From: Pseudomonadota bacterium
GTDB lineage: Bacteria > Pseudomonadota > Alphaproteobacteria > Acetobacterales > Acetobacteraceae
Length of the DNA stretch: 7,631 bases
Reading direction: 5' to 3'
Assembly (NCBI GenBank): GCA_021841985.1
Contig: JAKCCP010000164.1
Coordinates: forward strand, 1 to 7,631
A program made the position numbers and the translations under genes. Below the pieces are notes generated by a model that was given only the letters and a program-made list of their open reading frames with translations, searched no databases and was not told the DNA's origin. Shown piece after piece: positions 1 through 7,416 of the stretch. Positions within the stretch are counted from its first letter, which is position 1, and each line of letters starts with the position of its first letter.

Positions 1-355
1 TGGCGAGACTCTCGGTCTTGCCCGGCGGGCGGGCCAGGCCATCGCCGGTTTCGACAAGGCGCGGGAATGGCTGATCTCCGGCCGCGCCGGCCTCGTGGTC
101 GCGGCGCGCGACGGCAGTGCCGACGAACGGGCCCGGTTTCTGACGGCCGGGTTTCTGGCGGCGATGAAGGCCGGGGCGGCGGTGGCGGTGGTCGATCCGC
201 TGTCCGGCGCTGATCTGGGGCGGATTTTCGCCCGCGAGCGGGTGGTGCATGTCGCACTCGCGTCCGGGCGGCTTGCGGCCACGGTGGCGAGCGATGCCGC
301 GCGCCTCGCCGGAATCGAGGGCGGGGTTGTGGCGCCGTCGGGAGATGCGGCTTGA
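1..355 (+). CDS. YlxR-family RNA-binding protein, C-terminal L7Ae-like part (5' truncated by window edge)
   Basis: Only the last 117 residues are in the window; the reading frame is open from base 2 and stops with TGA at 353-355. The visible part begins GETLGLARRAGQAIAGFDKA and continues with a Gly/Ala/Val-rich alpha/beta pattern that includes REWLISGRAGLVVAARDGSA and RERVVHVAL. This matches the L7Ae/L30e-like half of the alphaproteobacterial proteins in which a YlxR (DUF448) domain is followed by an L7Ae-like fold. The YlxR half would lie upstream and is not visible. The position directly before infB, where nusA-ylxR-infB is the usual order, supports the call. Family members are thought to bind RNA. 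Their exact role is poorly defined, and links to RNase P or transcription control have been proposed for YlxR in other bacteria. The gene ends 141 bp before infB with no terminator visible, so co-transcription is likely. The symbol is left empty because the diagnostic YlxR domain is missing. Confidence 0.8.
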   Translation, partial: GETLGLARRAGQAIAGFDKAREWLISGRAGLVVAARDGSADERARFLTAGFLAAMKAGAAVAVVDPLSGADLGRIFARERVVHVALASGRLAATVASDAARLAGIEGGVVAPSGDAA

Positions 356-379
356 GGATTGAACGCAAGCGGTCCAATG

Positions 380-427
380 ATGCGCGCGGATCGGGATGCG
401 CGCGGAGTGGAATGCGCGTGGATTGGC
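380..427 (+). repeat. Three tandem 16-bp repeats in the infB leader
   Basis: Three consecutive 16-bp units start at 380, 396 and 412. All share the core ATGCGCGYGGA followed by a variable TCGGG, GTGGA or TTGGC. The first 11 bases of units 1 and 2 are identical, and unit 3 differs from them by one base (C to T). The period is not a multiple of three, so this is not a protein repeat. That fits the segment being untranslated leader between the YlxR-type gene and infB. Function unknown. Confidence 0.75.
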
Positions 428-454
428 GGCCTGGCCGCCAGGCTGAAGCCAGGC
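424..454 (+). promoter_or_regulatory. Overlapping inverted repeats in the infB leader (possible alternative hairpins)
   Basis: TGGCGGCC (424-431) and GGCCGCCA (433-440) form a perfect inverted repeat around base 432; as RNA this gives a 7-bp stem with a 3-nt loop. The overlapping GCCTGG (429-434) can instead pair with CCAGGC at 438-443, or as GCCTGGC (429-435) with GCCAGGC at 448-454. These pairings exclude each other, so the leader could switch between folds about 45-70 nt before the infB start. No T-run follows, so it is not an intrinsic terminator. The regulatory role is inference; GC-rich DNA often shows such pairings by chance. Confidence 0.35.
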
Positions 455-496
455 GGAAGACGGACAGGGTACAGAGCACAGGGTACGGGCGGATCA

Positions 497-3166
497 ATGA
501 CTGAAGGTAACGATCAGGACAGCGGTAAAGGGCGGCTTTCGCTTCGGCCGGGCGGACGGCTTGAAGGCGGACGCACCGTCGATGCCGGCTCGGTGCGCCA
601 GAGCTTCAGCCATGGCCGCTCGAAAGTGGTGCAGGTCGAGGTGCGCAAGAAGCGGAGCAGCGCCCCCGCGGCGAGCCCCGGCGCGCCGTCCCTCCCGGCC
701 GGGGAGAGTGTTTCCGGCCGCACCGAGCCGGCGAGCCGCATGCCGGGCCGCGGCGCCGCCGGCAGTGGCCGGGCGTTGACCGCGACCGAACTCGCCGCTC
801 GTCAGCGCGCCCTCGTCGAGCAGCAGCGCGAATCGGCGCGGCGCGAGGCCGAACGTCGCGAGCAGGAAAAGATTTCCATCCTTTCCGCCGCCGAGGAAGC
901 GCGTCGGCGTGAGGAGGATGCCCGCCGCGCGGCCGAGGAAGAGGCCCGCCAGGCCGCCGAGGAAGAGGCCAAACGCCGTGCCGCCGAGGAAGACGAGGCG
1001 CGCCGCGCCACCGCCGCCGCGCAGCCGGCGCCGGCCGTCGCCAAGGGTGGCGAGGACGCCGAGCGCCGCGCCGCGCCCAGGCTCGCCCCCCGGACCGCGC
1101 CCCACGCCGCGCCGGGGGCCAAGCCGGCGGCGCCCACCGAGACGCTGCGTCTGCGCGCCGCGCGCGGCGAGGAAGATGAGGAAGCGCGTCCGGCCCGCCG
1201 CCCCGGCGGCGCCGCGCCGGCGCGCAAGCCGCAAGTGCCGGCGGTCAAGAAGACCGCCGAGGATCGCCGCCGCGGCAGCCGCATCGATGTCCAGGCGGCG
1301 CTCGATGGCGAGGATGAGCGGGTACGTTCGCTCGCCTCCATGCGCCGCCAACGCGACCGCGAGCGGCGCCAGGCGGAACTCGACCGGCTACGTTCGGACC
1401 AGGTGAAAGTTGTGCGAGACGTGATATTGCCGGAAAATATTTCGGTGCAGGAATTGGCGAACCGGATGGCGGCGCGGGCGCCGGAGGTGATCAAGGCGCT
1501 GATGAAGCTCGGGGTGATGGCGACCATCACCCAGACCATCGACGCCGATACCGCCGAGCTTGTGGTCCAGGAATTCGGCCACCGCGCCAAGCGGGTCTCC
1601 GAATCCGATGTCGAGATCGGCCTCGCCGGCGCCAGCGACGACGATGCGGCGCTGATCCGGCGCCCGCCGGTGGTTACCGTCATGGGCCATGTCGATCACG
1701 GCAAGACCTCGCTCCTCGATGCCCTCCGCGCGACCGACGTCGCCGCCGGCGAGGCGGGCGGGATCACCCAGCATATCGGCGCCTATCAGGTGCGCCTTGG
1801 TTCCGGCGACAAAATCACCTTCATCGATACGCCCGGCCATGAGGCGTTCACCGCGATGCGCGCGCGTGGCGCCGGTGTCACCGATATCGTCGTCCTGGTG
1901 GTCGCCGCCGATGACGGGGTGATGCCGCAGACCATCGAGGCGATCCGTCACGCCAAGGCCGCCGGCGCGCCGATCATCGTCGCCATCAACAAGATGGACA
2001 AGCCCGGCGCAAAACCAGATCGTGTTCGGAACGATCTCCTGAGCCACGACATCGTCGTCGAGTCGCTGGGCGGCGATACCCAGGAGGTCGAGGTCTCGGC
2101 GCTCAAGCGCACCGGCCTCGACAAAGTCGAGGAAGCGATTCTCCTGCAGGCGGAAATCCTCGATCTCCGCGCCAATCCCGAGCGCGCCGCCGAGGGCACC
2201 GTCATCGAAAGCCGGCTCGATCGCGGGCGCGGTCCGGTCGCGACGGTCCTCATCCAAAAGGGCACCCTTCGCCAGGGTGACATCGTCGTTGCCGGCGCCG
2301 AATGGGGCCGGGTGCGGGCGATGCTCGATGATCGCGGCCAGCCGCTGCGCGAGGCGCTGCCGTCGGCGCCGGTCGAGATTCTCGGTCTCGCCGGCGTGCC
2401 GCTCGCCGGCGAGCCGCTGGTCGCGGTCGAGAACGAGGCGCGGGCGCGCGAGATTTCCGAATTCCGCCAGCGCAAGGCGCGCGAGAAGGTCAATGCCGGG
2501 GTCGCCGCCGGGCGCGGCACTCTCGACCAGATGCTGGCGCGCATCCAGGCCGGCGAGCAGAAAGAGGTCGCGGTCCTGATCAAGGCCGATGTCCAGGGTT
2601 CGGCGGAAGCGCTCGCGGTCACCGTCACCAAGCTCGGCACCGAGGAGGTCAAGGTTCGCGTCCTCCACGCCGGCGTCGGCCAGATCACCGAGAGCGATAT
2701 TCAACTCGCCAAGGCCTCGGAAGCGGTCGTCGTCGCGTTCAATGTCCGCGCCACCTCGCAGGCCCGCGAACTGGCGAGCCGCGAGGGCGTCGATATCCGC
2801 TATTACAGCATCATCTACGAGGTCGCCGACGACGTCGAAAAACTGGTGCGCGGCAAGACGGCGCCGAAAGCGCGCGAGAAATTCTTGGGCTATGCCGAAA
2901 TCCGCAAGGTGTTCGAGATCACCAAGGTCGGCAAGGTCGCCGGCTGCATGATCACCGAGGGCGTGGTCAAGCGTGGCGCCGGGGTGCGGCTGCTCCGCGA
3001 CGGCGTGGTCATCCACCAGGGCGAGCTTTCGCAGCTCAAGCGCTTCAAGGATGATGTCCGCGAAGTCGCGCGCGGCTATGAATGCGGCCTCTCTTTCGCC
3101 GGGTTCAACGATCTGCGCGAGGGCGACATGGTCGAATGCTTCGAGACCGAGCTGGTCGCGGCATGA
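497..3166 (+). CDS. infB: Translation initiation factor IF-2
   Basis: An 889-residue cytosolic GTPase that brings fMet-tRNA to the 30S subunit and promotes subunit joining. The N-terminus [18 protein letters not shown] followed by [17 protein letters not shown] is typical of alphaproteobacterial IF-2. Residues about 100-200 are Ala/Arg/Glu-rich and probably form a long charged helix. The IF2_N domain spans about 303-356 ([18 protein letters not shown]). The G domain follows: G1 GHVDHGKT (397-404), G2 around GGITQHIG, G3 DTPGH (444-448), G4 NKMD (498-501) and G5 SAL. Domains II, III and C1 come next. The C-terminal C2 domain, which binds fMet-tRNA, carries [10 protein letters not shown] and YECG (861-864). 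ATG 497 was chosen because the family N-terminus begins there. The frame is open back to TTG 359, but that stretch is non-homologous and contains a non-triplet repeat. The ribosome binding site is weak (GGGCGGA, 487-493). The stop overlaps the rbfA start. Confidence 0.97.
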   Translation: MTEGNDQDSGKGRLSLRPGGRLEGGRTVDAGSVRQSFSHGRSKVVQVEVRKKRSSAPAASPGAPSLPAGESVSGRTEPASRMPGRGAAGSGRALTATELAARQRALVEQQRESARREAERREQEKISILSAAEEARRREEDARRAAEEEARQAAEEEAKRRAAEEDEARRATAAAQPAPAVAKGGEDAERRAAPRLAPRTAPHAAPGAKPAAPTETLRLRAARGEEDEEARPARRPGGAAPARKPQVPAVKKTAEDRRRGSRIDVQAALDGEDERVRSLASMRRQRDRERRQAELDRLRSDQVKVVRDVILPENISVQELANRMAARAPEVIKALMKLGVMATITQTIDADTAELVVQEFGHRAKRVSESDVEIGLAGASDDDAALIRRPPVVTVMGHVDHGKTSLLDALRATDVAAGEAGGITQHIGAYQVRLGSGDKITFIDTPGHEAFTAMRARGAGVTDIVVLVVAADDGVMPQTIEAIRHAKAAGAPIIVAINKMDKPGAKPDRVRNDLLSHDIVVESLGGDTQEVEVSALKRTGLDKVEEAILLQAEILDLRANPERAAEGTVIESRLDRGRGPVATVLIQKGTLRQGDIVVAGAEWGRVRAMLDDRGQPLREALPSAPVEILGLAGVPLAGEPLVAVENEARAREISEFRQRKAREKVNAGVAAGRGTLDQMLARIQAGEQKEVAVLIKADVQGSAEALAVTVTKLGTEEVKVRVLHAGVGQITESDIQLAKASEAVVVAFNVRATSQARELASREGVDIRYYSIIYEVADDVEKLVRGKTAPKAREKFLGYAEIRKVFEITKVGKVAGCMITEGVVKRGAGVRLLRDGVVIHQGELSQLKRFKDDVREVARGYECGLSFAGFNDLREGDMVECFETELVAA

Positions 3167-3537
3167 AGCCGACCGGACCCAGCCAGCGGCAATTGCGGGT
3201 CGCTGAGGAGATCCGCCACGTGCTCGCCGCGGTGTTCGCGCGCGGCGGGTTTCGCGACCCCGCTCTCGCCGCCGCCCGGATCACCGTCACCGAAGTGCGG
3301 ATGAGCCCCGACCTGCGTCACGCGACGGTGTTCTTCGTGCGCCTCGGCCGCGCCGACGGCGCCGATCTGCTTCCCGCCCTCGCGCATGCCCAGCCCTTCC
3401 TGCGCGCCCAGGTCGCGCACGCCATGCGCCTGAAATTCGCGCCGAGCCTGCATTTCGAGGTCGATACCTCGCTCGACTACGCGGCGGAGATCAACACCCT
3501 CCTCCACTCTCCCGACGTCGTCCGCGATCTCGGCTGA
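3163..3537 (+). CDS. rbfA: 30S ribosome-binding factor A
   Basis: A 124-residue, single KH-domain protein that binds the 30S subunit and helps mature the 5' end of 16S rRNA; it also acts in cold adaptation in E. coli. The protein starts [19 protein letters not shown]. It then shows the family signatures [19 protein letters not shown] and [20 protein letters not shown], ending in an acidic/hydrophobic helix (YAAEINTLL). The length is slightly below the 133 residues of E. coli RbfA. ATG 3163 overlaps the infB stop as ATGA, and no clear Shine-Dalgarno lies upstream, so translation is probably coupled to infB. The frame stays open back to an ATG at 3082, but that extension lies wholly inside the conserved infB 3' end and has no RbfA similarity. 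truB begins 19 bp after the stop. Confidence 0.95.
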   Translation: MKPTGPSQRQLRVAEEIRHVLAAVFARGGFRDPALAAARITVTEVRMSPDLRHATVFFVRLGRADGADLLPALAHAQPFLRAQVAHAMRLKFAPSLHFEVDTSLDYAAEINTLLHSPDVVRDLG

Positions 3538-3541
3538 CATC

Positions 3542-3549
3542 AGGGAGGG
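3542..3549 (+). promoter_or_regulatory. Strong ribosome binding site of truB
   Basis: The purine-rich run AGGGAGGG (3542-3549), continuing with further A/G bases to 3556, lies directly before ATG 3557. It is the strongest Shine-Dalgarno-like tract in this operon and fixes the truB start. It suggests that truB is initiated independently, unlike the overlapping rbfA. Confidence 0.7.
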
Positions 3550-3556
3550 GAGGGGG

Positions 3557-4477
3557 ATGCGTAAACGGCGCGGGCGGGCGCTCGATGGCTGGCTGGTCGT
3601 GGACAAGCCCGCCGGCATGACCAGCACCGATGTCGTCAACCGTGTCCGCCGCGCCTTCGGGGCGCAGAAGGCGGGGCATGGCGGCACGCTCGACCCGCTG
3701 GCGACGGGGCTGCTGCCGGTCGCGTTCGGTGCCGCGACCAAGACCGTGCCGTATGTGATGGATGGCACCAAGCTCTATCGTTTCACGCTCCGCTTCGGCG
3801 AGGCGCGCGATACCGACGACGCCGACGGCGCGGTGACCGCGACCTCCGCGGCGCGGCCCGATGACGCCGCGATCCGGGCGGCGCTGCCGGCCTTTCGCGG
3901 CGCGATCATGCAGGTGCCGCCGGTGTTTTCGGCGGTGAAGGTCGCGGGCGAGCGCGCCTATGACATGGCGCGCGAGGGGCGGGCGCCGGATTTGCCGCCG
4001 CGCCCGGCCCGCGTCGACCGCTTCGAGCTGATCGCCCGCCCCGATCCCGAGACGGCGGTGTTCGAGGTCGCCTCCGGCAAGGGCGTTTACATGCGGAGCC
4101 TCGCGCGCGACCTCGCGCTCGCCTGCGGCACCCTCGGCCATGTCGCGGCGCTCAGGCGGCTGCGGGTCGGGCCGTTCGACGAGACGATGGCGATTTCGCT
4201 GGACAAGATCGTGGGAAGCGGCGATACGGAGCCCGCTTCTCCGGATCTCCTGCTTCCGGTCGCGACCGCGCTGGCCGACATCCCGGCGCTGGCCTTGACG
4301 GACGTGGAGACCAGCGGCCTTCAGCACGGCCAGGCGATCAGCCTGGTGACCCTGATGGGCCGCATTCCATCCCAGGCCGACCCGGAAGGCGGGTTGGTGC
4401 GAGCGATGGCGGGGAGGCGCGTGATCGGGCTCTGCCGGCTGGAGGATGGCTGGCTCTGCCCCGAGCGCCTGTTGTAA
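3557..4477 (+). CDS. truB: tRNA pseudouridine(55) synthase
   Basis: A 306-residue enzyme that isomerises uridine 55 in the T-loop of elongator tRNAs to pseudouridine. It begins with a short basic tail (MRKRRGRALDG), then the TruB motif I segment GWLVVDKPAGMTSTDVV. The catalytic motif GHGGTLDPLATGLLP follows, with the nucleophilic aspartate at D46 (E. coli D48). KLYRFTLRFGEARDTDDADG, QVPPVFSAVKVAGERAYDMAR and SGKGVYMRSLARDLA are further conserved blocks that shape the active site and RNA-binding cleft. The C-terminus (about 228-306, with LQHGQAI and LEDGWLCPERLL) corresponds to the small C-terminal domain of the bacterial family. The length is normal. The gene stands between rbfA and rpsO, its usual place, with rpsO starting 24 bp later. 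No key residue is missing. Confidence 0.97.
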   Translation: MRKRRGRALDGWLVVDKPAGMTSTDVVNRVRRAFGAQKAGHGGTLDPLATGLLPVAFGAATKTVPYVMDGTKLYRFTLRFGEARDTDDADGAVTATSAARPDDAAIRAALPAFRGAIMQVPPVFSAVKVAGERAYDMAREGRAPDLPPRPARVDRFELIARPDPETAVFEVASGKGVYMRSLARDLALACGTLGHVAALRRLRVGPFDETMAISLDKIVGSGDTEPASPDLLLPVATALADIPALALTDVETSGLQHGQAISLVTLMGRIPSQADPEGGLVRAMAGRRVIGLCRLEDGWLCPERLL

Positions 4478-4487
4478 CCCCTCATCT

Positions 4488-4493
4488 GGAGAG
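4488..4493 (+). promoter_or_regulatory. Ribosome binding site of rpsO
   Basis: GGAGAG ends 8 nt before ATG 4502, in the 24-bp gap between truB and rpsO. Spacing and sequence are standard. No S15 autoregulatory pseudoknot can be recognised in this short gap, although one could involve the end of truB. Confidence 0.75.
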
Positions 4494-4501
4494 AAATCCC
4501 G

Positions 4502-4771
4502 ATGTCGATCACACCCGAGCGCCGCACGGCGCTGGTTTCCGAATACGCGACCCATCCCGGCGATACCGGCAGCCCGGAAGTGCAAGTGGCGCTGCTCTCT
4601 GAACGGATCGGCAACCTGACCGAGCATCTCAAGACCCATGCCAAGGATTTCCACAGCCGGCGCGGGTTGCTGATGCTGGTCGGCCAGCGCCGCGGCCTGC
4701 TCGATTACCTCAAGCGCAAGAATGTGCAGCGCTACGAGGGCCTGATCAGCCGCCTCAATCTCCGCCGCTGA
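4502..4771 (+). CDS. rpsO: 30S ribosomal protein S15
   Basis: An 89-residue primary 16S rRNA-binding protein that nucleates assembly of the 30S platform and takes part in a subunit bridge to the 50S. The sequence is full length and canonical. [20 protein letters not shown] leads into the [17 protein letters not shown] helix, then [22 protein letters not shown] with the conserved HxxDxHSRRGL rRNA-contact region. It ends with [20 protein letters not shown] and the basic tail LNLRR. ATG 4502 gives the length usual for the family. It sits between truB and pnp as in E. coli and most proteobacteria. No T-run terminator follows it, so transcripts may continue into pnp. In E. coli S15 represses its own mRNA; whether this holds here cannot be seen. 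Confidence 0.98.
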   Translation: MSITPERRTALVSEYATHPGDTGSPEVQVALLSERIGNLTEHLKTHAKDFHSRRGLLMLVGQRRGLLDYLKRKNVQRYEGLISRLNLRR

Positions 4772-4822
4772 GGCCAGGGCGGCAGGGCGGCAAGAACGAC
4801 ATGGTGTTGCTGGTGGCCGCGC

Positions 4823-4831
4823 TTATATAGC
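4823..4831 (+). promoter_or_regulatory. Possible -10 element of a pnp promoter
   Basis: TTATATAGC is the only clearly AT-rich hexamer region in the first 130 bp of the spacer and looks like a sigma70-type -10 box. The best -35-like sequence nearby, TTGCTG (4807-4812), is only about 11 bp upstream, too close for a normal 16-18 bp spacer, and nothing better sits at the right distance. E. coli has a pnp promoter in this spacer, which makes the site plausible, but the evidence is weak. Confidence 0.25.
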
Positions 4832-4846
4832 GGTCATCGGCGCCGA

Positions 4847-4869
4847 CTCCGCGCCATGGGGGCGCGGAG
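4847..4869 (+). promoter_or_regulatory. Perfect 9-bp GC-rich hairpin after rpsO
   Basis: CTCCGCGCC (4847-4855) and GGCGCGGAG (4861-4869) are exact reverse complements around the 5-nt loop ATGGG. The stem is very stable. No T-run follows, so termination would need another factor. It may instead protect the 3' end of rpsO transcripts or be an RNase III substrate in the pnp leader. Confidence 0.6.
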
Positions 4870-4874
4870 CAATG

Positions 4875-4893
4875 GGCCGGGACGATCCCGGCC
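4875..4893 (+). promoter_or_regulatory. Perfect 8-bp hairpin with 3-nt loop
   Basis: GGCCGGGA (4875-4882) and TCCCGGCC (4886-4893) pair fully around the loop CGA. It lies 5 nt after the preceding hairpin and 1 nt before the palindrome at 4895-4906. No T-run follows. Its role is unknown; it may form part of one stacked structure in the pnp leader. Confidence 0.55.
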
Positions 4894-4894
4894 G

Positions 4895-4906
4895 CCGCGA
4901 TCGCGG
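4895..4906 (+). repeat. 12-bp perfect palindrome CCGCGATCGCGG
   Basis: A loop-free palindrome centred between 4900 and 4901, containing GCGATCGC. As DNA it could be a protein-binding site; as RNA it would give only a 4-bp stem with a GAUC loop. It is the third inverted repeat in a row in this spacer. Function unknown. Confidence 0.45.
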
Positions 4907-4942
4907 TGGAACGTCGGCTGATTAATCCAGGCACCCCGCGTG

Positions 4943-4962
4943 CGAACCGGGATGCAGGTTCG
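4943..4962 (+). promoter_or_regulatory. CGAACC/GGTTCG hairpin with two spare partner copies
   Basis: CGAACC (4943-4948) pairs with GGTTCG (4957-4962) around an 8-nt loop. GGTTCG recurs at 4984-4989 and at 5114-5119, the last touching the pnp ribosome binding site. The same CGAACC could therefore pair with any of the three. A switch is conceivable but rests only on 6-base matches. Confidence 0.3.
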
Positions 4963-4990
4963 AAGCGGCGCCTCCGGCCGCATGGTTCGT

Positions 4991-5037
4991 GGCTCTCCAG
5001 GGCATCTGCCCAACCGGGCACCCGCCCCAAGAGAGCC
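4991..5037 (+). promoter_or_regulatory. Possible branched RNA fold in the pnp leader
   Basis: GGCTCTC (4991-4997) and GAGAGCC (5031-5037) form a perfect 7-bp closing stem. Inside it are GGGC-ATCT-GCCC (5000-5011) and a small inverted repeat CGGGCACCCG (5015-5024), giving a three-way-junction-like fold. I do not recognise it as a known riboswitch or RNA family. Confidence 0.3.
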
Positions 5038-5119
5038 CGCCCGTGCGACCCGAGACGCCGGCCTGCATCGTAGGTTGGAATTTTCCGCCGGCAGCCTCAC
5101 CGCGTCGCGCCTTGGTTCG

Positions 5120-5124
5120 AAGGA
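5120..5124 (+). promoter_or_regulatory. Ribosome binding site of pnp
   Basis: AAGGA ends 11 nt before ATG 5136, a little long but acceptable. It supports the start at MFTHFRKEI over the upstream in-frame GTG 4989, which has no matching family sequence. Confidence 0.55.
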
Positions 5125-5135
5125 CGACGAAGACG

Positions 5136-7292
<2,157 letters not shown>

Positions 7293-7305
7293 GCCGGCGC
7301 GGCGG

Positions 7306-7336
7306 GCGCGCCCCCCGGCTTGGGCGGCGCGCTTTT
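7306..7336 (+). terminator. Intrinsic terminator of pnp
   Basis: The arm 7306-7315 pairs with 7322-7332, giving 10 base pairs with a single bulged C at 7325 and a 6-nt loop (CGGCTT). TTTT follows at once (7333-7336), then CCTT. A strong GC stem plus a T-run directly after the pnp stop is the normal form of a rho-independent terminator, and it probably ends the operon. Confidence 0.75.
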
Positions 7337-7339
7337 CCT

Positions 7340-7363
7340 TGCCCGGGACGAAAAACCCGGGCA
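7340..7363 (+). repeat. Perfect 8-bp inverted repeat after the terminator
   Basis: TGCCCGGG (7340-7347) and CCCGGGCA (7356-7363) are exact reverse complements around ACGAAAAA. No T-run follows on either strand. It lies between the pnp terminator and the next gene. It could be a second 3'-end hairpin, a leader hairpin of the next gene, or an operator. Confidence 0.5.
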
Positions 7364-7399
7364 GAACGCTGCGCAATCGGCGCGTGCGGCAAAGGGGAT

Positions 7400-7406
7400 G
7401 GAGGGG
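7400..7406 (+). promoter_or_regulatory. Ribosome binding site of the downstream gene
   Basis: GGAGGGG ends 10 nt before ATG 7417 and is the best Shine-Dalgarno match nearby. It supports that start. No clear -35/-10 pair is visible between the pnp terminator and this site. Confidence 0.6.
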
Positions 7407-7416
7407 CCGGGCGATC

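Larger units (their letters stand above)
4772..5135 (+). promoter_or_regulatory. rpsO-pnp spacer / pnp 5' leader, no gene recognised
   Basis: This is a 364-bp stretch with no convincing gene. It contains an 8-bp tandem repeat just after rpsO (CAGGGCGG at 4775-4782 and 4783-4790) and a lone TATATA box near 4824. It then holds a cluster of three inverted repeats (4847-4906), a CGAACC/GGTTCG hairpin (4943-4962), and a longer possible branched stem (4991-5037). Last comes GCCGGC paired with GCCGGC (5057-5062 with 5087-5092) before the pnp ribosome binding site. In E. coli the matching leader is cut by RNase III and used by PNPase for autoregulation. The position and the density of stems here suggest a similar regulatory leader, but this is inference. 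Some open frames cross it, but none resembles a known protein. Confidence 0.55.

Noticed and set aside
494..1351. 285-codon minus-strand open frame opposite the IF-2 N-terminus
   Set aside because: Low-complexity Gly/Ala/Leu/Arg product that mirrors the repetitive IF-2 helix region.
1388..3016. 542-codon open frame on the minus strand, opposite infB
   Set aside because: It is the antisense shadow of infB in GC-rich DNA: Asp/Leu/Arg/Gly-rich, no recognisable domain, and the + strand encodes a full set of IF-2 motifs.
3082..3162. 27-codon N-terminal extension of RbfA
   Set aside because: Lies inside conserved infB C-terminal sequence and lacks RbfA similarity; the ATGA start is the normal arrangement.
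3491..4654. 387-codon minus-strand open frame across truB and rpsO
   Set aside because: His/Arg/Asp/Gly-rich translation with no family motif, spanning three conserved + strand genes.
4943..4975. tRNA-like T-loop GGTTCGAA in the rpsO-pnp spacer
   Set aside because: The flanking bases do not form a T-stem, and no acceptor, D or anticodon arms fit on either strand.
4989..5135. N-terminal extension of PNPase from GTG 4989
   Set aside because: The 49 extra residues have no PNPase similarity; the family begins at MFTHFRKEI (5136), which has a ribosome binding site.
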